Of a stretch of DNA of 64,000 bases, positions 8,324 through 15,630 are shown piece after piece. The stretch is from contig NZ_BMIN01000011.1 of assembly GCF_014642405.1 (NCBI RefSeq), forward strand, positions 1-64,000. The letters are read 5' to 3'. The notes below the pieces were generated by a model that did not search any database, was not told the DNA's origin, and worked only from the letters and a program-made list of their open reading frames with translations. A program made the translations under genes and the position numbers. The first letter of the stretch is position 1, and the number at the start of each line of letters is the position of its first letter. This stretch comes from Pontibacillus salipaludis (lineage in GTDB: Bacteria; Bacillota; Bacilli; Bacillales; BH030062).

Positions 8324-9751
8324 TTAATCATCCATGTTCTTCAAAGCTTCTGCTAACTCTTGCTTTTCACGTTCAATATCAGAGGCAGATTTCCCATCTT
8401 TGCGTTTTGGAGCCTGATCTTCACTTGACTGACCTTTTTGATCTTTTTGACCTTTTTGATCTTTAAACCAATCAGGAAGGACGTCTTGCTTTTGATTTTT
8501 GTTATAAGAACGGTTCCCTCCGCTTTTACGGTTATTTGCCCATTGCTGATACTTTTTATTTTCTGTCTTCGCAACTCGCATTGCATGGCGAACGGTTTTT
8601 ACCTGAAGTCTTGTCCAATGCCCTGCGATCGTTTCCATGTAATTCTTTGATAACTTCATATCTGTTTTTAGTAATACATAATAAATTAACACATTCATCA
8701 CACCAGGTGTTAATCCTTGTTGAGTCATAATATCACGAATCATACGTAAATCCTTCTCAGGAGGTTCCGCTCCTCCCGAGAGATCTAACAACAGTTCTCT
8801 AGGAGAGATATGTTCTAAGCGTTTAATTAGTGCTTCTTCTTTGTTATCTGGTTGCTCTTTTGAAGCATCTTGGTCATTAGAGACAGATAATGAATCACGT
8901 TGATGAGTGACATGAAGATTTTCACTTTGACCACCTTTGCTTTGGTAAAGGTCGTGACAAGCCTCTTTTAACTCAGAAAGGTCTAATTGATTCTCATCAT
9001 TAAGAGCCCACAAAATCGCTTTTTCAACATCATTAGTAGTTAAATTATATAACAAAGAAAGTTGAGTTAGCACCTTTTGGTTCCGATTGGAAAGTATACT
9101 CTGCACAGGTAACATTCTCTGGTCAAGTGATTGTTTTATATAAGAAAAGTCAATTCTGCTCTCTTGTATGTTGGCACCTTGACTCTCGACTAATTCTTGG
9201 TCTTGCTCATTAAAGTGAGTGGGTGGTGGTTCAGTGGTTACTCCACCCATTGAAAATACGTCCTCAAAGGTAGACGTGACTTCTTCACCTTTTCGTGATG
9301 AGGATGAACCACCCGAAAACGTACGTTGTAATCGTTCGTACTTTTGTTGACCAAGATGATGATATAGTAACAAGGATAGCATCTCGTCCGCAAAGAATTC
9401 ACTCGGGGTGAATGGACGAAGTAGTACATACGTATAAACCGTTTGATCCTCAGATTGATCAACAAAAGTTCGAAGAAGCCCTATGGCTTCTAATCGTTTC
9501 CTTGCTTCGTAAATATGATTTAAAGGGAGATTGAGGTAACTCATCAATAAGTGGTGTGTATTTACACCTCCCACCTCATCTTGCAGATCATACTCTGACA
9601 ATAACGTTTGGTATAAACTAATGGATTCATTCCCGATTAAAGGTTGATATAAATGAGTCAGGGACGTTGTGAAATCCATGGGCATGCTCCGAGCGACTGT
9701 TAACCGAAACCCATCTACCGGTAAAAGCTTCCCAATTGATGTATGGTTCAT
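8324..9751 (-). CDS. dnaB: Replication initiation / membrane attachment protein DnaB
   Basis: Firmicute DnaB acts with DnaD and DnaI to remodel DNA and load helicase at the origin; it is not the E. coli-type helicase. The 475-residue protein has a winged-helix N-domain, a variable middle that is rich in Glu/Gln/Asp, and a C-terminal DnaB/DnaD domain with the YxxxIxxxW signature as NYMETIAGHW (about residues 375-384). The tail is hydrophilic with several KDQKGQ-like repeats. It lies between nrdR and dnaI, as in other Bacillaceae. A weak hairpin with a T run (about 9878-9898) sits between nrdR and dnaB. Confidence 0.97.
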   Translation of the reverse strand: MNHTSIGKLLPVDGFRLTVARSMPMDFTTSLTHLYQPLIGNESISLYQTLLSEYDLQDEVGGVNTHHLLMSYLNLPLNHIYEARKRLEAIGLLRTFVDQSEDQTVYTYVLLRPFTPSEFFADEMLSLLLYHHLGQQKYERLQRTFSGGSSSSRKGEEVTSTFEDVFSMGGVTTEPPPTHFNEQDQELVESQGANIQESRIDFSYIKQSLDQRMLPVQSILSNRNQKVLTQLSLLYNLTTNDVEKAILWALNDENQLDLSELKEACHDLYQSKGGQSENLHVTHQRDSLSVSNDQDASKEQPDNKEEALIKRLEHISPRELLLDLSGGAEPPEKDLRMIRDIMTQQGLTPGVMNVLIYYVLLKTDMKLSKNYMETIAGHWTRLQVKTVRHAMRVAKTENKKYQQWANNRKSGGNRSYNKNQKQDVLPDWFKDQKGQKDQKGQSSEDQAPKRKDGKSASDIEREKQELAEALKNMDD

Positions 9752-9899
9752 TAAACTCCCTCCTTCCTCATATTCTTGGTGTAATGGCTCTATTCTATTA
9801 CGAAGGAAATAGATAAACCTGCTTCTTTTCTGTGATTTTCTTCTAAGTATACATTGATCTTGCTTCTAAAAAAGAAAAGAGCCACTCGGCCCTATTCTA

Positions 9900-10364
9900 T
9901 TACCCCTCTGGATCTTGTTTAATCAAATCTTTTAATTCATCAAGAAATACATTTATATCCTTAAACTGCCTATAAACTGAGGCAAAGCGGACATATGCAA
10001 CTTCATCAATATGCGCAAGTCTGTCCATTACCATTTCTCCAATTTCCTTACTATTAACTTCAGAGACACCACGATTTCTTAATTCCCGTTCAATTTCCAT
10101 GGCAATTGTCTCAAGTTCATCAACAGCAACAGGTCGTTTCTCACATGCTCGAATTAGACCTCTCATCAACTTCTCTCGACTAAATTCTTCACGAGTCCCC
10201 TCTTTTTTGACAACAATCAGTGGGACTTCTTCAATTCTTTCAAACGTTGTAAAACGAAAGTGGCACTCTTCGCATTCCCGTCTGCGTCGAATCGATTTAC
10301 CCTCTTCGACCGGACGCGAATCCAACACCCTAGTGCTCTTATAATTACAATTAGGACATTTCAC
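9900..10364 (-). CDS. nrdR: Transcriptional repressor NrdR
   Basis: NrdR represses ribonucleotide reductase genes in response to (d)ATP. The 154-residue protein has the N-terminal zinc ribbon (CPNC at 3-6 and CEEC further on), a basic recognition segment [10 protein letters not shown], and the ATP-cone domain starting [16 protein letters not shown]. Length and domain order are standard. Clustering with dnaB and dnaI links dNTP supply with replication initiation, as is common in Firmicutes. Confidence 0.98.
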   Translation of the reverse strand: MKCPNCNYKSTRVLDSRPVEEGKSIRRRRECEECHFRFTTFERIEEVPLIVVKKEGTREEFSREKLMRGLIRACEKRPVAVDELETIAMEIERELRNRGVSEVNSKEIGEMVMDRLAHIDEVAYVRFASVYRQFKDINVFLDELKDLIKQDPEG

Positions 10365-10387
10365 AGATAAATCAACTCCACATTTTT

Positions 10388-10789
10388 CTACATTTTATGA
10401 GCCATAGCCGTTTCCAAAAACGGAAGGAGTTCCCTAATTTCTTCATGTTGCTTTTGAATTAACTTATGGCTATTCCCGAAGTCAAACGGTAAGGCAGATT
10501 CCGTGGTAACAGAATAGTCAATCGCAGTTCTATACGGTTGAACCATTACTATACTAACGACGATAAATGCTTTCTTCCCTTTCACCGTTTGCAAGCTCAT
10601 CTCACCATGTTCAATAGAAGATGAGACCAATTTATATTTACTTGAATTGTTATAATAATCCTCTAGCTGAGTAAATGCTTTATCTTTTGTTGTTTTAAAA
10701 TAATGCGTTCGAAGAGCTTCATTCCAGTGTTCTTCACTTGTTTCGGCATGATTCGTAAAATATGTTGAAAACCATTGTTTAATATTCAT
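10388..10789 (-). CDS. Conserved hypothetical cytosolic protein
   Basis: I do not recognise the family of this 133-residue protein. It has no signal or membrane segment apart from one short hydrophobic beta-like stretch ([12 protein letters not shown], about 73-84). The N-terminus is aromatic ([11 protein letters not shown]), and the C-terminus has a helical [19 protein letters not shown]. It is 23 nt upstream of nrdR and probably the first gene of the nrdR-dnaB-dnaI operon. A clear ribosome site AGGTGG precedes the ATG. Confidence 0.7.
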   Translation of the reverse strand: MNIKQWFSTYFTNHAETSEEHWNEALRTHYFKTTKDKAFTQLEDYYNNSSKYKLVSSSIEHGEMSLQTVKGKKAFIVVSIVMVQPYRTAIDYSVTTESALPFDFGNSHKLIQKQHEEIRELLPFLETAMAHKM

Positions 10790-11012
10790 ATGCGTCCACC
10801 TCTAATCTATTATATCAAAAATTAGAAAAGGTTAAATACACACTTCTGTCAAGAATTTCACTTTTTCTGCATTCATACCTAAATAATTCCGTTAAAAAGG
10901 GGTTTACCCTCGTTTTCACCTATTAAGAAATCTGAAATATTTTGTAGAAATGGTTTTATATTAGATATGTAACTAGGGATATAAAGTCCTTTTCGGACTT
11001 TTAAAGCGCCAT

Positions 11013-11048
11013 AAAAAAGAAAGTACTCTTCATAAGAGTACTTTCTTT
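11013..11048 (-). terminator. speD terminator
   Basis: Minus strand: AAAGTACTCTT, loop ATG, AAGAGTACTTT, then CTTTTTTATGG. A second small hairpin, AAAGTCC/GGACTTT, lies next to it at 10984-11001. Nothing else is evident in 10790-11012. Confidence 0.9.
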
Positions 11049-11060
11049 CGAACATTTATA

Positions 11061-11438
11061 TTAGAGTACGTTGAATTTCTTTACTTCGACAGGCCCCATA
11101 CCTCTTGGGACTTCAACTGTTTCTTGTGTTTTAGCTTCTAGTGATTGTGCAATATATTGGGCTGCTACATTAGGGTCTATCCGATCCCCGCACGTGTATA
11201 CATCAATACTTGCATATCCATGTTCTGGAAAACTGTGAATGGTTAAGTGAGATTCAGAAATAATAACGACGCCACTAACGCCGTGTGGTGCAAATTTGTG
11301 AAAAGCAACTTCTCGAACTTCCGCACCTGCTTTTAAAGCAGCATCTACGAAAATTTGTTCAATCATTGTCATATCGTTCAGCTTTTCTGTATTACAATCC
11401 CAAAGTTCTGCAATTACGTGTCTACCCATTGTGTCCAT
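11061..11438 (-). CDS. speD: S-adenosylmethionine decarboxylase proenzyme
   Basis: SpeD decarboxylates AdoMet to supply the aminopropyl donor for spermidine synthesis. The 125-residue bacterial class 1b proenzyme begins [16 protein letters not shown]. Self-cleavage to the pyruvoyl form occurs in [10 protein letters not shown], between Glu and Ser. The catalytic Cys is in YTCGDRIDP. The ribosome site AAAGGGGG is 9 nt from the ATG. gapB lies upstream on the same strand, as in B. subtilis. A membrane aminopropyltransferase-like gene is located at 46873-48408, so part of polyamine metabolism may be linked within this window. Confidence 0.98.
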   Translation of the reverse strand: MDTMGRHVIAELWDCNTEKLNDMTMIEQIFVDAALKAGAEVREVAFHKFAPHGVSGVVIISESHLTIHSFPEHGYASIDVYTCGDRIDPNVAAQYIAQSLEAKTQETVEVPRGMGPVEVKKFNVL

Positions 11439-11576
11439 CGGTAGTCCCCCTTTAAAACCAAAAAAGTTTACTTCTAAACGTCAAGCTTATGCACTACCAC
11501 GGGGGCAAGTTAGTCCTAAGAGGTCCTAACCCTTTAAGCAGTCATAGGTTCGTCGGTATTTCGAAGTTCAAAAGTT
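11439..11576 (-). promoter_or_regulatory. Possible structured leader of speD
   Basis: The ~135-nt leader contains GCCCCCGTGGTAGT, and the speD ribosome site region reads AAAGGGGGACTACC. CCCCC can pair with GGGGG, or GGTAGT with ACTACC. Both cannot form as one continuous helix, so they are alternative pairings that involve the ribosome site. This is a structural observation; no known riboswitch class is recognised. Confidence 0.4.
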
Positions 11577-11605
11577 AGTATATAGTGTTTCCCTATATTT
11601 TGCAA
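11577..11605 (-). promoter_or_regulatory. Promoter upstream of speD
   Basis: Minus strand: TTGCAA, a 17-nt spacer, TATACT. It lies between gapB and speD, so speD can be transcribed independently of gapB. Confidence 0.7.
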
Positions 11606-11707
11606 TAAGTTTTTTTATCACATATAAACGGACGTGGTCGTTTAAGCTTTGTTAGTAGTATAAAACATCAAAGGGGGATTATCCAATTATTTTATTTCTC
11701 TAGACTT

Positions 11708-12739
11708 TCAAGAAACACGGGCTTCTTCACGTGCAGCTAAGTGAGTTCCTACAAATTTCACAAGATCCAACACACGTTTTGAATAGCCCCACTCATTGTC
11801 GTACCAAGCCAAAACTTTCACTTTGCGGTCATCCATCACGATTGTAGAAAGACCGTCAATAATAGAGGAGTATTCAGATGTCGTGTAATCAACAGATACG
11901 AGCGGTTCATCAGAGTAATGAAGAATTCCTTTCAAATCATTCTTAGAAGCATGTAGGAAGGCTTGATTGATTTGATCTGCAGATACGTTCCGCTTAACGT
12001 CCACCACCAAGTCTACGAGAGAAACGTTTGGTGTAGGTACTCTTAACGCCATACCATGCATTTTTCCATTTAAATGAGGAATCACTTCACCTAACGCCTT
12101 AGCAGCGCCTGTTGAAGTTGGAATAATAGATTGTGTACAACCTCTCGCACGTCTCAAGTCTTTATGTGGATTATCTAAGTTCTGCTGATCGTTCGTAAAG
12201 GCATGAACCGTTGTCATTAATCCGTTCTCAATACCAAACTGTTCATCTAATACTTTTACTACCGGAGCTAAACAATTGGTCGTACAAGAAGCATTAGAGA
12301 TCACATCATGCTCTTCATCGATGTAAACGCTCTCATTTACGCCCATAACAATGGTTGCATCCACTTCTTTCCCTGGAGCTGTAATAACGACTTTTTTTGC
12401 GCCCGCTTCGATATGCTGTCCCGCTGTTTCTTTGGTCTTAAACTTCCCTGTAGCTTCGATAACAATATCCACTTCATGTTCTTTCCAAGGAAGTTGTTTA
12501 GGGTCTCTTGAAGCAAACAAATGAACCTTTTTTCCATCTATTTCAATTCCATCTTCAAGCGCTTTCACTTCTCCTTGAAAATGACCATGCACACTATCAT
12601 ACTTGATTAAATGAGCTAGCGTTTCAGGAGGGTAGCTGGCATTAATAGCAACAACCTCTACCTGCTTATCTAAAATCGCTTGGCGAAACACCATTCGACC
12701 AATTCGACCAAAACCATTAATAGCAACGCGTGACTTCAT
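11708..12739 (-). CDS. gapB: Gluconeogenic glyceraldehyde-3-phosphate dehydrogenase
   Basis: GapB runs the glyceraldehyde-3-phosphate dehydrogenase step in the gluconeogenic direction, usually with NADP. The 343-residue protein has the Rossmann start AINGFGRIGRMVFRQ and the active-site Cys in NASCTTNCLAPV. It resembles B. subtilis GapB more than GapA in NASYPPETLAHLIKYDS and DPKQLPWKE. I chose ATG at 12739, with GAGAGGGG 8 nt upstream; the in-frame ATG six codons earlier would overlap that site. Position next to speD is as in B. subtilis. A CcpN-like box overlaps its promoter. Confidence 0.97.
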   Translation of the reverse strand: MKSRVAINGFGRIGRMVFRQAILDKQVEVVAINASYPPETLAHLIKYDSVHGHFQGEVKALEDGIEIDGKKVHLFASRDPKQLPWKEHEVDIVIEATGKFKTKETAGQHIEAGAKKVVITAPGKEVDATIVMGVNESVYIDEEHDVISNASCTTNCLAPVVKVLDEQFGIENGLMTTVHAFTNDQQNLDNPHKDLRRARGCTQSIIPTSTGAAKALGEVIPHLNGKMHGMALRVPTPNVSLVDLVVDVKRNVSADQINQAFLHASKNDLKGILHYSDEPLVSVDYTTSEYSSIIDGLSTIVMDDRKVKVLAWYDNEWGYSKRVLDLVKFVGTHLAAREEARVS

Positions 12740-12790
12740 TCTGCATACCCCTCTCATTTATGATACACTTTATTGATATTTCGCATGATT

Positions 12791-12801
12791 AGTATAACAC
12801 A
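12791..12801 (-). promoter_or_regulatory. CcpN-like operator over the gapB -10 box
   Basis: The minus strand reads TGTGTTATACT. This fits the CcpN consensus TRTGHYATAYW as I recall it, in all 11 positions, and contains a good -10 hexamer (TATACT). No good -35 is present at 17 nt, as expected for a regulated promoter. In B. subtilis CcpN represses gapB under glycolytic conditions. Whether ccpN is in this genome cannot be seen here. Confidence 0.6.
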
Positions 12802-12932
12802 ATAAAGGAATCCTAGGGAGTAGATTGTGGTTTTTTTCCAAACTTTATTGTAATATATGCATCTATCCCTCAGTAAATGAAAGCTAATGTGCTGTTTATA
12901 GATTACTAGCTAGCTTGAAAACTCGAAGCTGA

Positions 12933-13115
12933 GGATGTTTCCGTTTGCTTTAGTTGAGTGTAAGGTGGGCCTGGAAACCACTCGCTTTCCTGTGGGGAGC
13001 TGGTGAGCCTCCTCACCCGGCAAGCCGGGCTCCGGGGTCTCACCTAAGCTCTTCTGCCCACGGGAGTCTCGCAGTTTCCAGGCCCACCTTTGTCATATTA
13101 GGGGAACGAAAACAT
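12933..13115 (+). repeat. Family A palindromic element, copy 2 (intact)
   Basis: Outer arms AAGGTGGGCCTGGAAAC (12962-12978) and GTTTCCAGGCCCACCTT (13074-13090) are perfectly complementary over 17 bp. The core carries CCACTCGCTTTCCTG, GGAGCTGGTGAGCCTCCTC, GGGGTCTCACC and GGGAGTCTCGCAG. Farther out are GATGTTTCCGTTTGC on the left and GGGGAACGAAAACATGCC on the right, which pair partly. Confidence 0.9.
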
Positions 13116-13167
13116 GCCATATAGGGGGATATCAGATCTCATGATGTTAAATTGTGGGGCCGTTCAC

Positions 13168-13335
13168 CTATTTAAAGCCAGGGCTTGCTCGGGGACTGCG
13201 AGACTCCCGCGGGAAAAGGAGCCTAGGGGAGACCCCACAGAGAGCGAAAGCGAACGAGGAGGCTTCCCAGCTCCCCGCAGGAAAGCGAGTTGTCCCCGAG
13301 CAAGCCCAACCACTCATCAAACGTAACGGCCCACC
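13168..13335 (-). repeat. Family A palindromic element, copy 3
   Basis: This is the same core as copy 2 in the opposite orientation (CTGCGAGACTCCCGCGGG, GGGGAGACCCC, GAGGAGGCTTCCCAGC, GGAAAGCGAG). The arms are different: GGGCTTGCTCGGGGAC (13181-13196) and GTCCCCGAGCAAGCCC (13292-13307), perfectly complementary over 16 bp. Still farther out, GGGGCCGTT faces AACGGCCC. Confidence 0.9.
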
Positions 13336-13412
13336 CCTGCTAAAATATCTCATCTTCGGGTCTTCCACATAAGCGGGCGATTGGGACGATTGTGGAATAC
13401 CAAGTTACTCCA

Positions 13413-13450
13413 ATAAAAATAAGGCTGCTCTTGTTATAAGAGCAGCCACT
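13413..13450 (-). terminator. Terminator of the polA-mutM-ytaF-coaE operon
   Basis: Minus strand: GGCTGCTCTT, loop ATAAC, AAGAGCAGCC, then TTATTTTTATTG. It lies just behind coaE. Confidence 0.9.
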
Positions 13451-13455
13451 TTCTA

Positions 13456-14058
13456 TTACGGGAGGATTTCCCACTTGCGCAGTATAGCATCAAGTTGATC
13501 ATAGGTTTCTTTCTTTGATCCGTTGTTATCGATTACTTCATCAGCCATTCTGGACTTTTCTGTAATTGAGATCTGAGAGCGAATGCGACTAAGTGCTTCT
13601 TCTTTTGTGCTTCCATCCCGTTCCATTAAGCGCTTGAGTTGAACCTCTTCGTCTACGGCAACAACGAGCGTTTTATCTACGTAATCCGTTAACTGGCTCT
13701 CAAATAATAATGGGATATCTAATACAACCGCCTTGTCCCCTTGCATTAAATATTGATCACGTTCCCGGACCATCTCCGAACGCACAGCAGGGTGTACGAT
13801 TTCATTGAGCTGCTTTCTCTTTTCGTCATTATTAAAAACAATTTCTCCAAGTGCTTTTCGATCTAGTGTGTGATCTTCTCTTAAAATCCCTTCACCAAAA
13901 ACGCTTACAATTTGATTATAAGCATCGCGGCCTGGTTTCACGACCTCGCGAGATAATTTATCCGCATCCACTACAGGAATCCCATAATCATCAAACATTA
14001 ATGATACAGTACTTTTCCCTGTTGCAATGCTACCTGTTAATCCTATAACGACACCCAT
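13456..14058 (-). CDS. coaE: Dephospho-CoA kinase
   Basis: CoaE catalyses the last step of coenzyme A synthesis, ATP-dependent phosphorylation of the ribose 3'-OH. The 200-residue protein opens with the P-loop GLTGSIATGKST (residues 6-17). It has the conserved DADKLSREVVKPG substrate region and the lid part RLMERDGSTKEEALSRI. It is the last gene of the polA-mutM-ytaF-coaE operon and starts 13 nt before ytaF ends on the minus strand. AGGAGG precedes the ATG closely. Confidence 0.98.
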   Translation of the reverse strand: MGVVIGLTGSIATGKSTVSLMFDDYGIPVVDADKLSREVVKPGRDAYNQIVSVFGEGILREDHTLDRKALGEIVFNNDEKRKQLNEIVHPAVRSEMVRERDQYLMQGDKAVVLDIPLLFESQLTDYVDKTLVVAVDEEVQLKRLMERDGSTKEEALSRIRSQISITEKSRMADEVIDNNGSKKETYDQLDAILRKWEILP

Positions 14059-14071
14059 TAAAAGCCTCCTA

Positions 14072-14710
14072 CTACGTAAATTTCAACATTCCTATAACGA
14101 TTAATAAGAGTCCTGGTAAAAATGTCAACCGTTGAATCCACTTAAAGTAAGATAACCAGTAACCGCTTTTTAATCCAATCCAAAGAAAGAAACTGCTCAT
14201 GAACGCAATAAGTAAAGCTGTTGTCAGTGGAGAGAAACCAAACATGGCTGCGCCAATTCCGGCACCAAAAGCATCAAGAGAAAGGGCTATCCCTAAAAGA
14301 AATGCTTCAAAACCATTAATGGAACCCGACTGATCTATATCAGCGCTCATCGGTTTTCGTAAAATTTGAATGACGATCCCAAGAGATTTAATCTCCAAAT
14401 TAAATAGATAAGAAGAGGGATCTTTTGTTTCTGTAGGTTTTTCCGTTCTAAAAAACTGATAAAGCACCCATATTCCAATAGCGATCAATATCCCCCCGCC
14501 AAACATTTCGGTAATGTGAGGAGAGAGAAAATGGGCAATCATGTTCCCAATCATCATAGACAGAAAGAATGAAACAGCTGAAACCATCGCAATAACTCCA
14601 ATGGCTCGTAAAGAAAGCCCCATCTTCCTTAGTCCATAAGTAAATCCAACCGTGAAACTATCTAAACTTACTGCAAAAGCAAGTAGGATGAGGGTAGTGA
14701 ATGGTGCCAT
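14072..14710 (-). CDS. ytaF: Sporulation membrane protein YtaF (MntP-like fold)
   Basis: YtaF is a polytopic membrane protein seen in spore formers and related to the MntP manganese exporter family; its substrate is unproven. The 212-residue protein has about six membrane segments. The two repeats carry AVSLDSFTVGFTYGLR near the N-terminus and IALSLDAFGAGIGAAMFG in the second half, the repeated SLDxF signature. I chose ATG at 14710, with AAGGAG 10 nt upstream, over an earlier in-frame start that lacks a site. It sits between mutM and coaE, as in B. subtilis. Confidence 0.92.
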   Translation of the reverse strand: MAPFTTLILLAFAVSLDSFTVGFTYGLRKMGLSLRAIGVIAMVSAVSFFLSMMIGNMIAHFLSPHITEMFGGGILIAIGIWVLYQFFRTEKPTETKDPSSYLFNLEIKSLGIVIQILRKPMSADIDQSGSINGFEAFLLGIALSLDAFGAGIGAAMFGFSPLTTALLIAFMSSFFLWIGLKSGYWLSYFKWIQRLTFLPGLLLIVIGMLKFT

Positions 14711-14788
14711 AGCCGGTAAGCTCCTTCTCTCATATTTACGCATAGTATATGAAAGGAGCCTACCCACTGTTACTGTCAGACAAAGCGT

Positions 14789-15616
14789 TTACTCAGGCTG
14801 ACATTGGCTGCAGAAATGAGTTCCTCTCCCACCGACTTTTGTTTTTGAAATAACTGTCCCACACCGTTCACATGCTTCGTCTTGTCGCCCATAAACTTTC
14901 AGACGCTGTTGAAACATTCCAATTTGCCCTTGGGTATTCACATAAGAGCGAATTGTGGTACCTCCCTGTTCCACTGCTTCTTGAAGCGTGGAAACAATTT
15001 CACCATGTAGACGAACGGCATCTGACTTTGTGATATCCTTCCCCTTTCTTTCAGGGTGGATGGAAGAACGATGCAAAGCTTCATCTACATATATATTCCC
15101 AAGACCTGTTACAATCATTTGATCTAATAGGGCGGTTTTTACATGCCGGGACGTTTTCTTTAGCTTATTGTATAAGTGATCTGGAGTGAATAATGGATCA
15201 AAGGGTTCAGGTCCAAGCTGGTCTAAAGGAGCTCCTTTGAATTCTTCTCCAATTGGATAGATGTGCATGGTCCCAAACTTCCTTACATCTTGATATCGAA
15301 GTTCAGTTCCATCTGTAAAACGAAAAATAACATGTGTATGTTTTGCAATCTCATCGCCACTTTGAAAAACCCCATACTTTCCTTCCATTCTTAAGTGAGA
15401 AATCATCACGTGTGTATCCAAATAAAACAACAAAAACTTCCCGCGACGTTTTAACTCATGGATGGTTTGTCCTTTTAAAAGCATTTTAAATTCTTCAGGG
15501 TCTTTCGGGCGCTGGATGATATTCCCCCAAAACACATCTGTCTCTTTTATGGTTTTCTCAGTTACAAGATGCTGTAATGTTTTCTTGATTGTTTCGACCT
15601 CTGGTAACTCAGGCAA
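14789..15616 (-). CDS. mutM: Formamidopyrimidine-DNA glycosylase (Fpg/MutM)
   Basis: MutM removes 8-oxoguanine and ring-opened purines and cleaves at the abasic site. Chemistry depends on the N-terminal proline exposed after Met removal. A GTG start at 15619 would give M-L-P-E; the TTG at 15616 gives the proper M-P-E-L-P-E-V-E-T, so I use TTG (275 residues). The helix-two-turn-helix region (LLDQMIVTGLGNIYVDEAL) and the C-terminal zinc finger (CERCG...FCSQC) are present. AAAGGGG is the ribosome site. It lies 14 nt downstream of polA. Confidence 0.97.
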   Translation of the reverse strand: MPELPEVETIKKTLQHLVTEKTIKETDVFWGNIIQRPKDPEEFKMLLKGQTIHELKRRGKFLLFYLDTHVMISHLRMEGKYGVFQSGDEIAKHTHVIFRFTDGTELRYQDVRKFGTMHIYPIGEEFKGAPLDQLGPEPFDPLFTPDHLYNKLKKTSRHVKTALLDQMIVTGLGNIYVDEALHRSSIHPERKGKDITKSDAVRLHGEIVSTLQEAVEQGGTTIRSYVNTQGQIGMFQQRLKVYGRQDEACERCGTVISKTKVGGRGTHFCSQCQPE

Positions 15617-15630
15617 CACGTTTCACCCCT

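Noticed and set aside
13114-13372. Several overlapping open frames on both strands
   Set aside because: They lie wholly inside family A copy 3; the long frames come from its GC-rich palindrome. The same holds for frames at 6870-7091 and 48461-48840.
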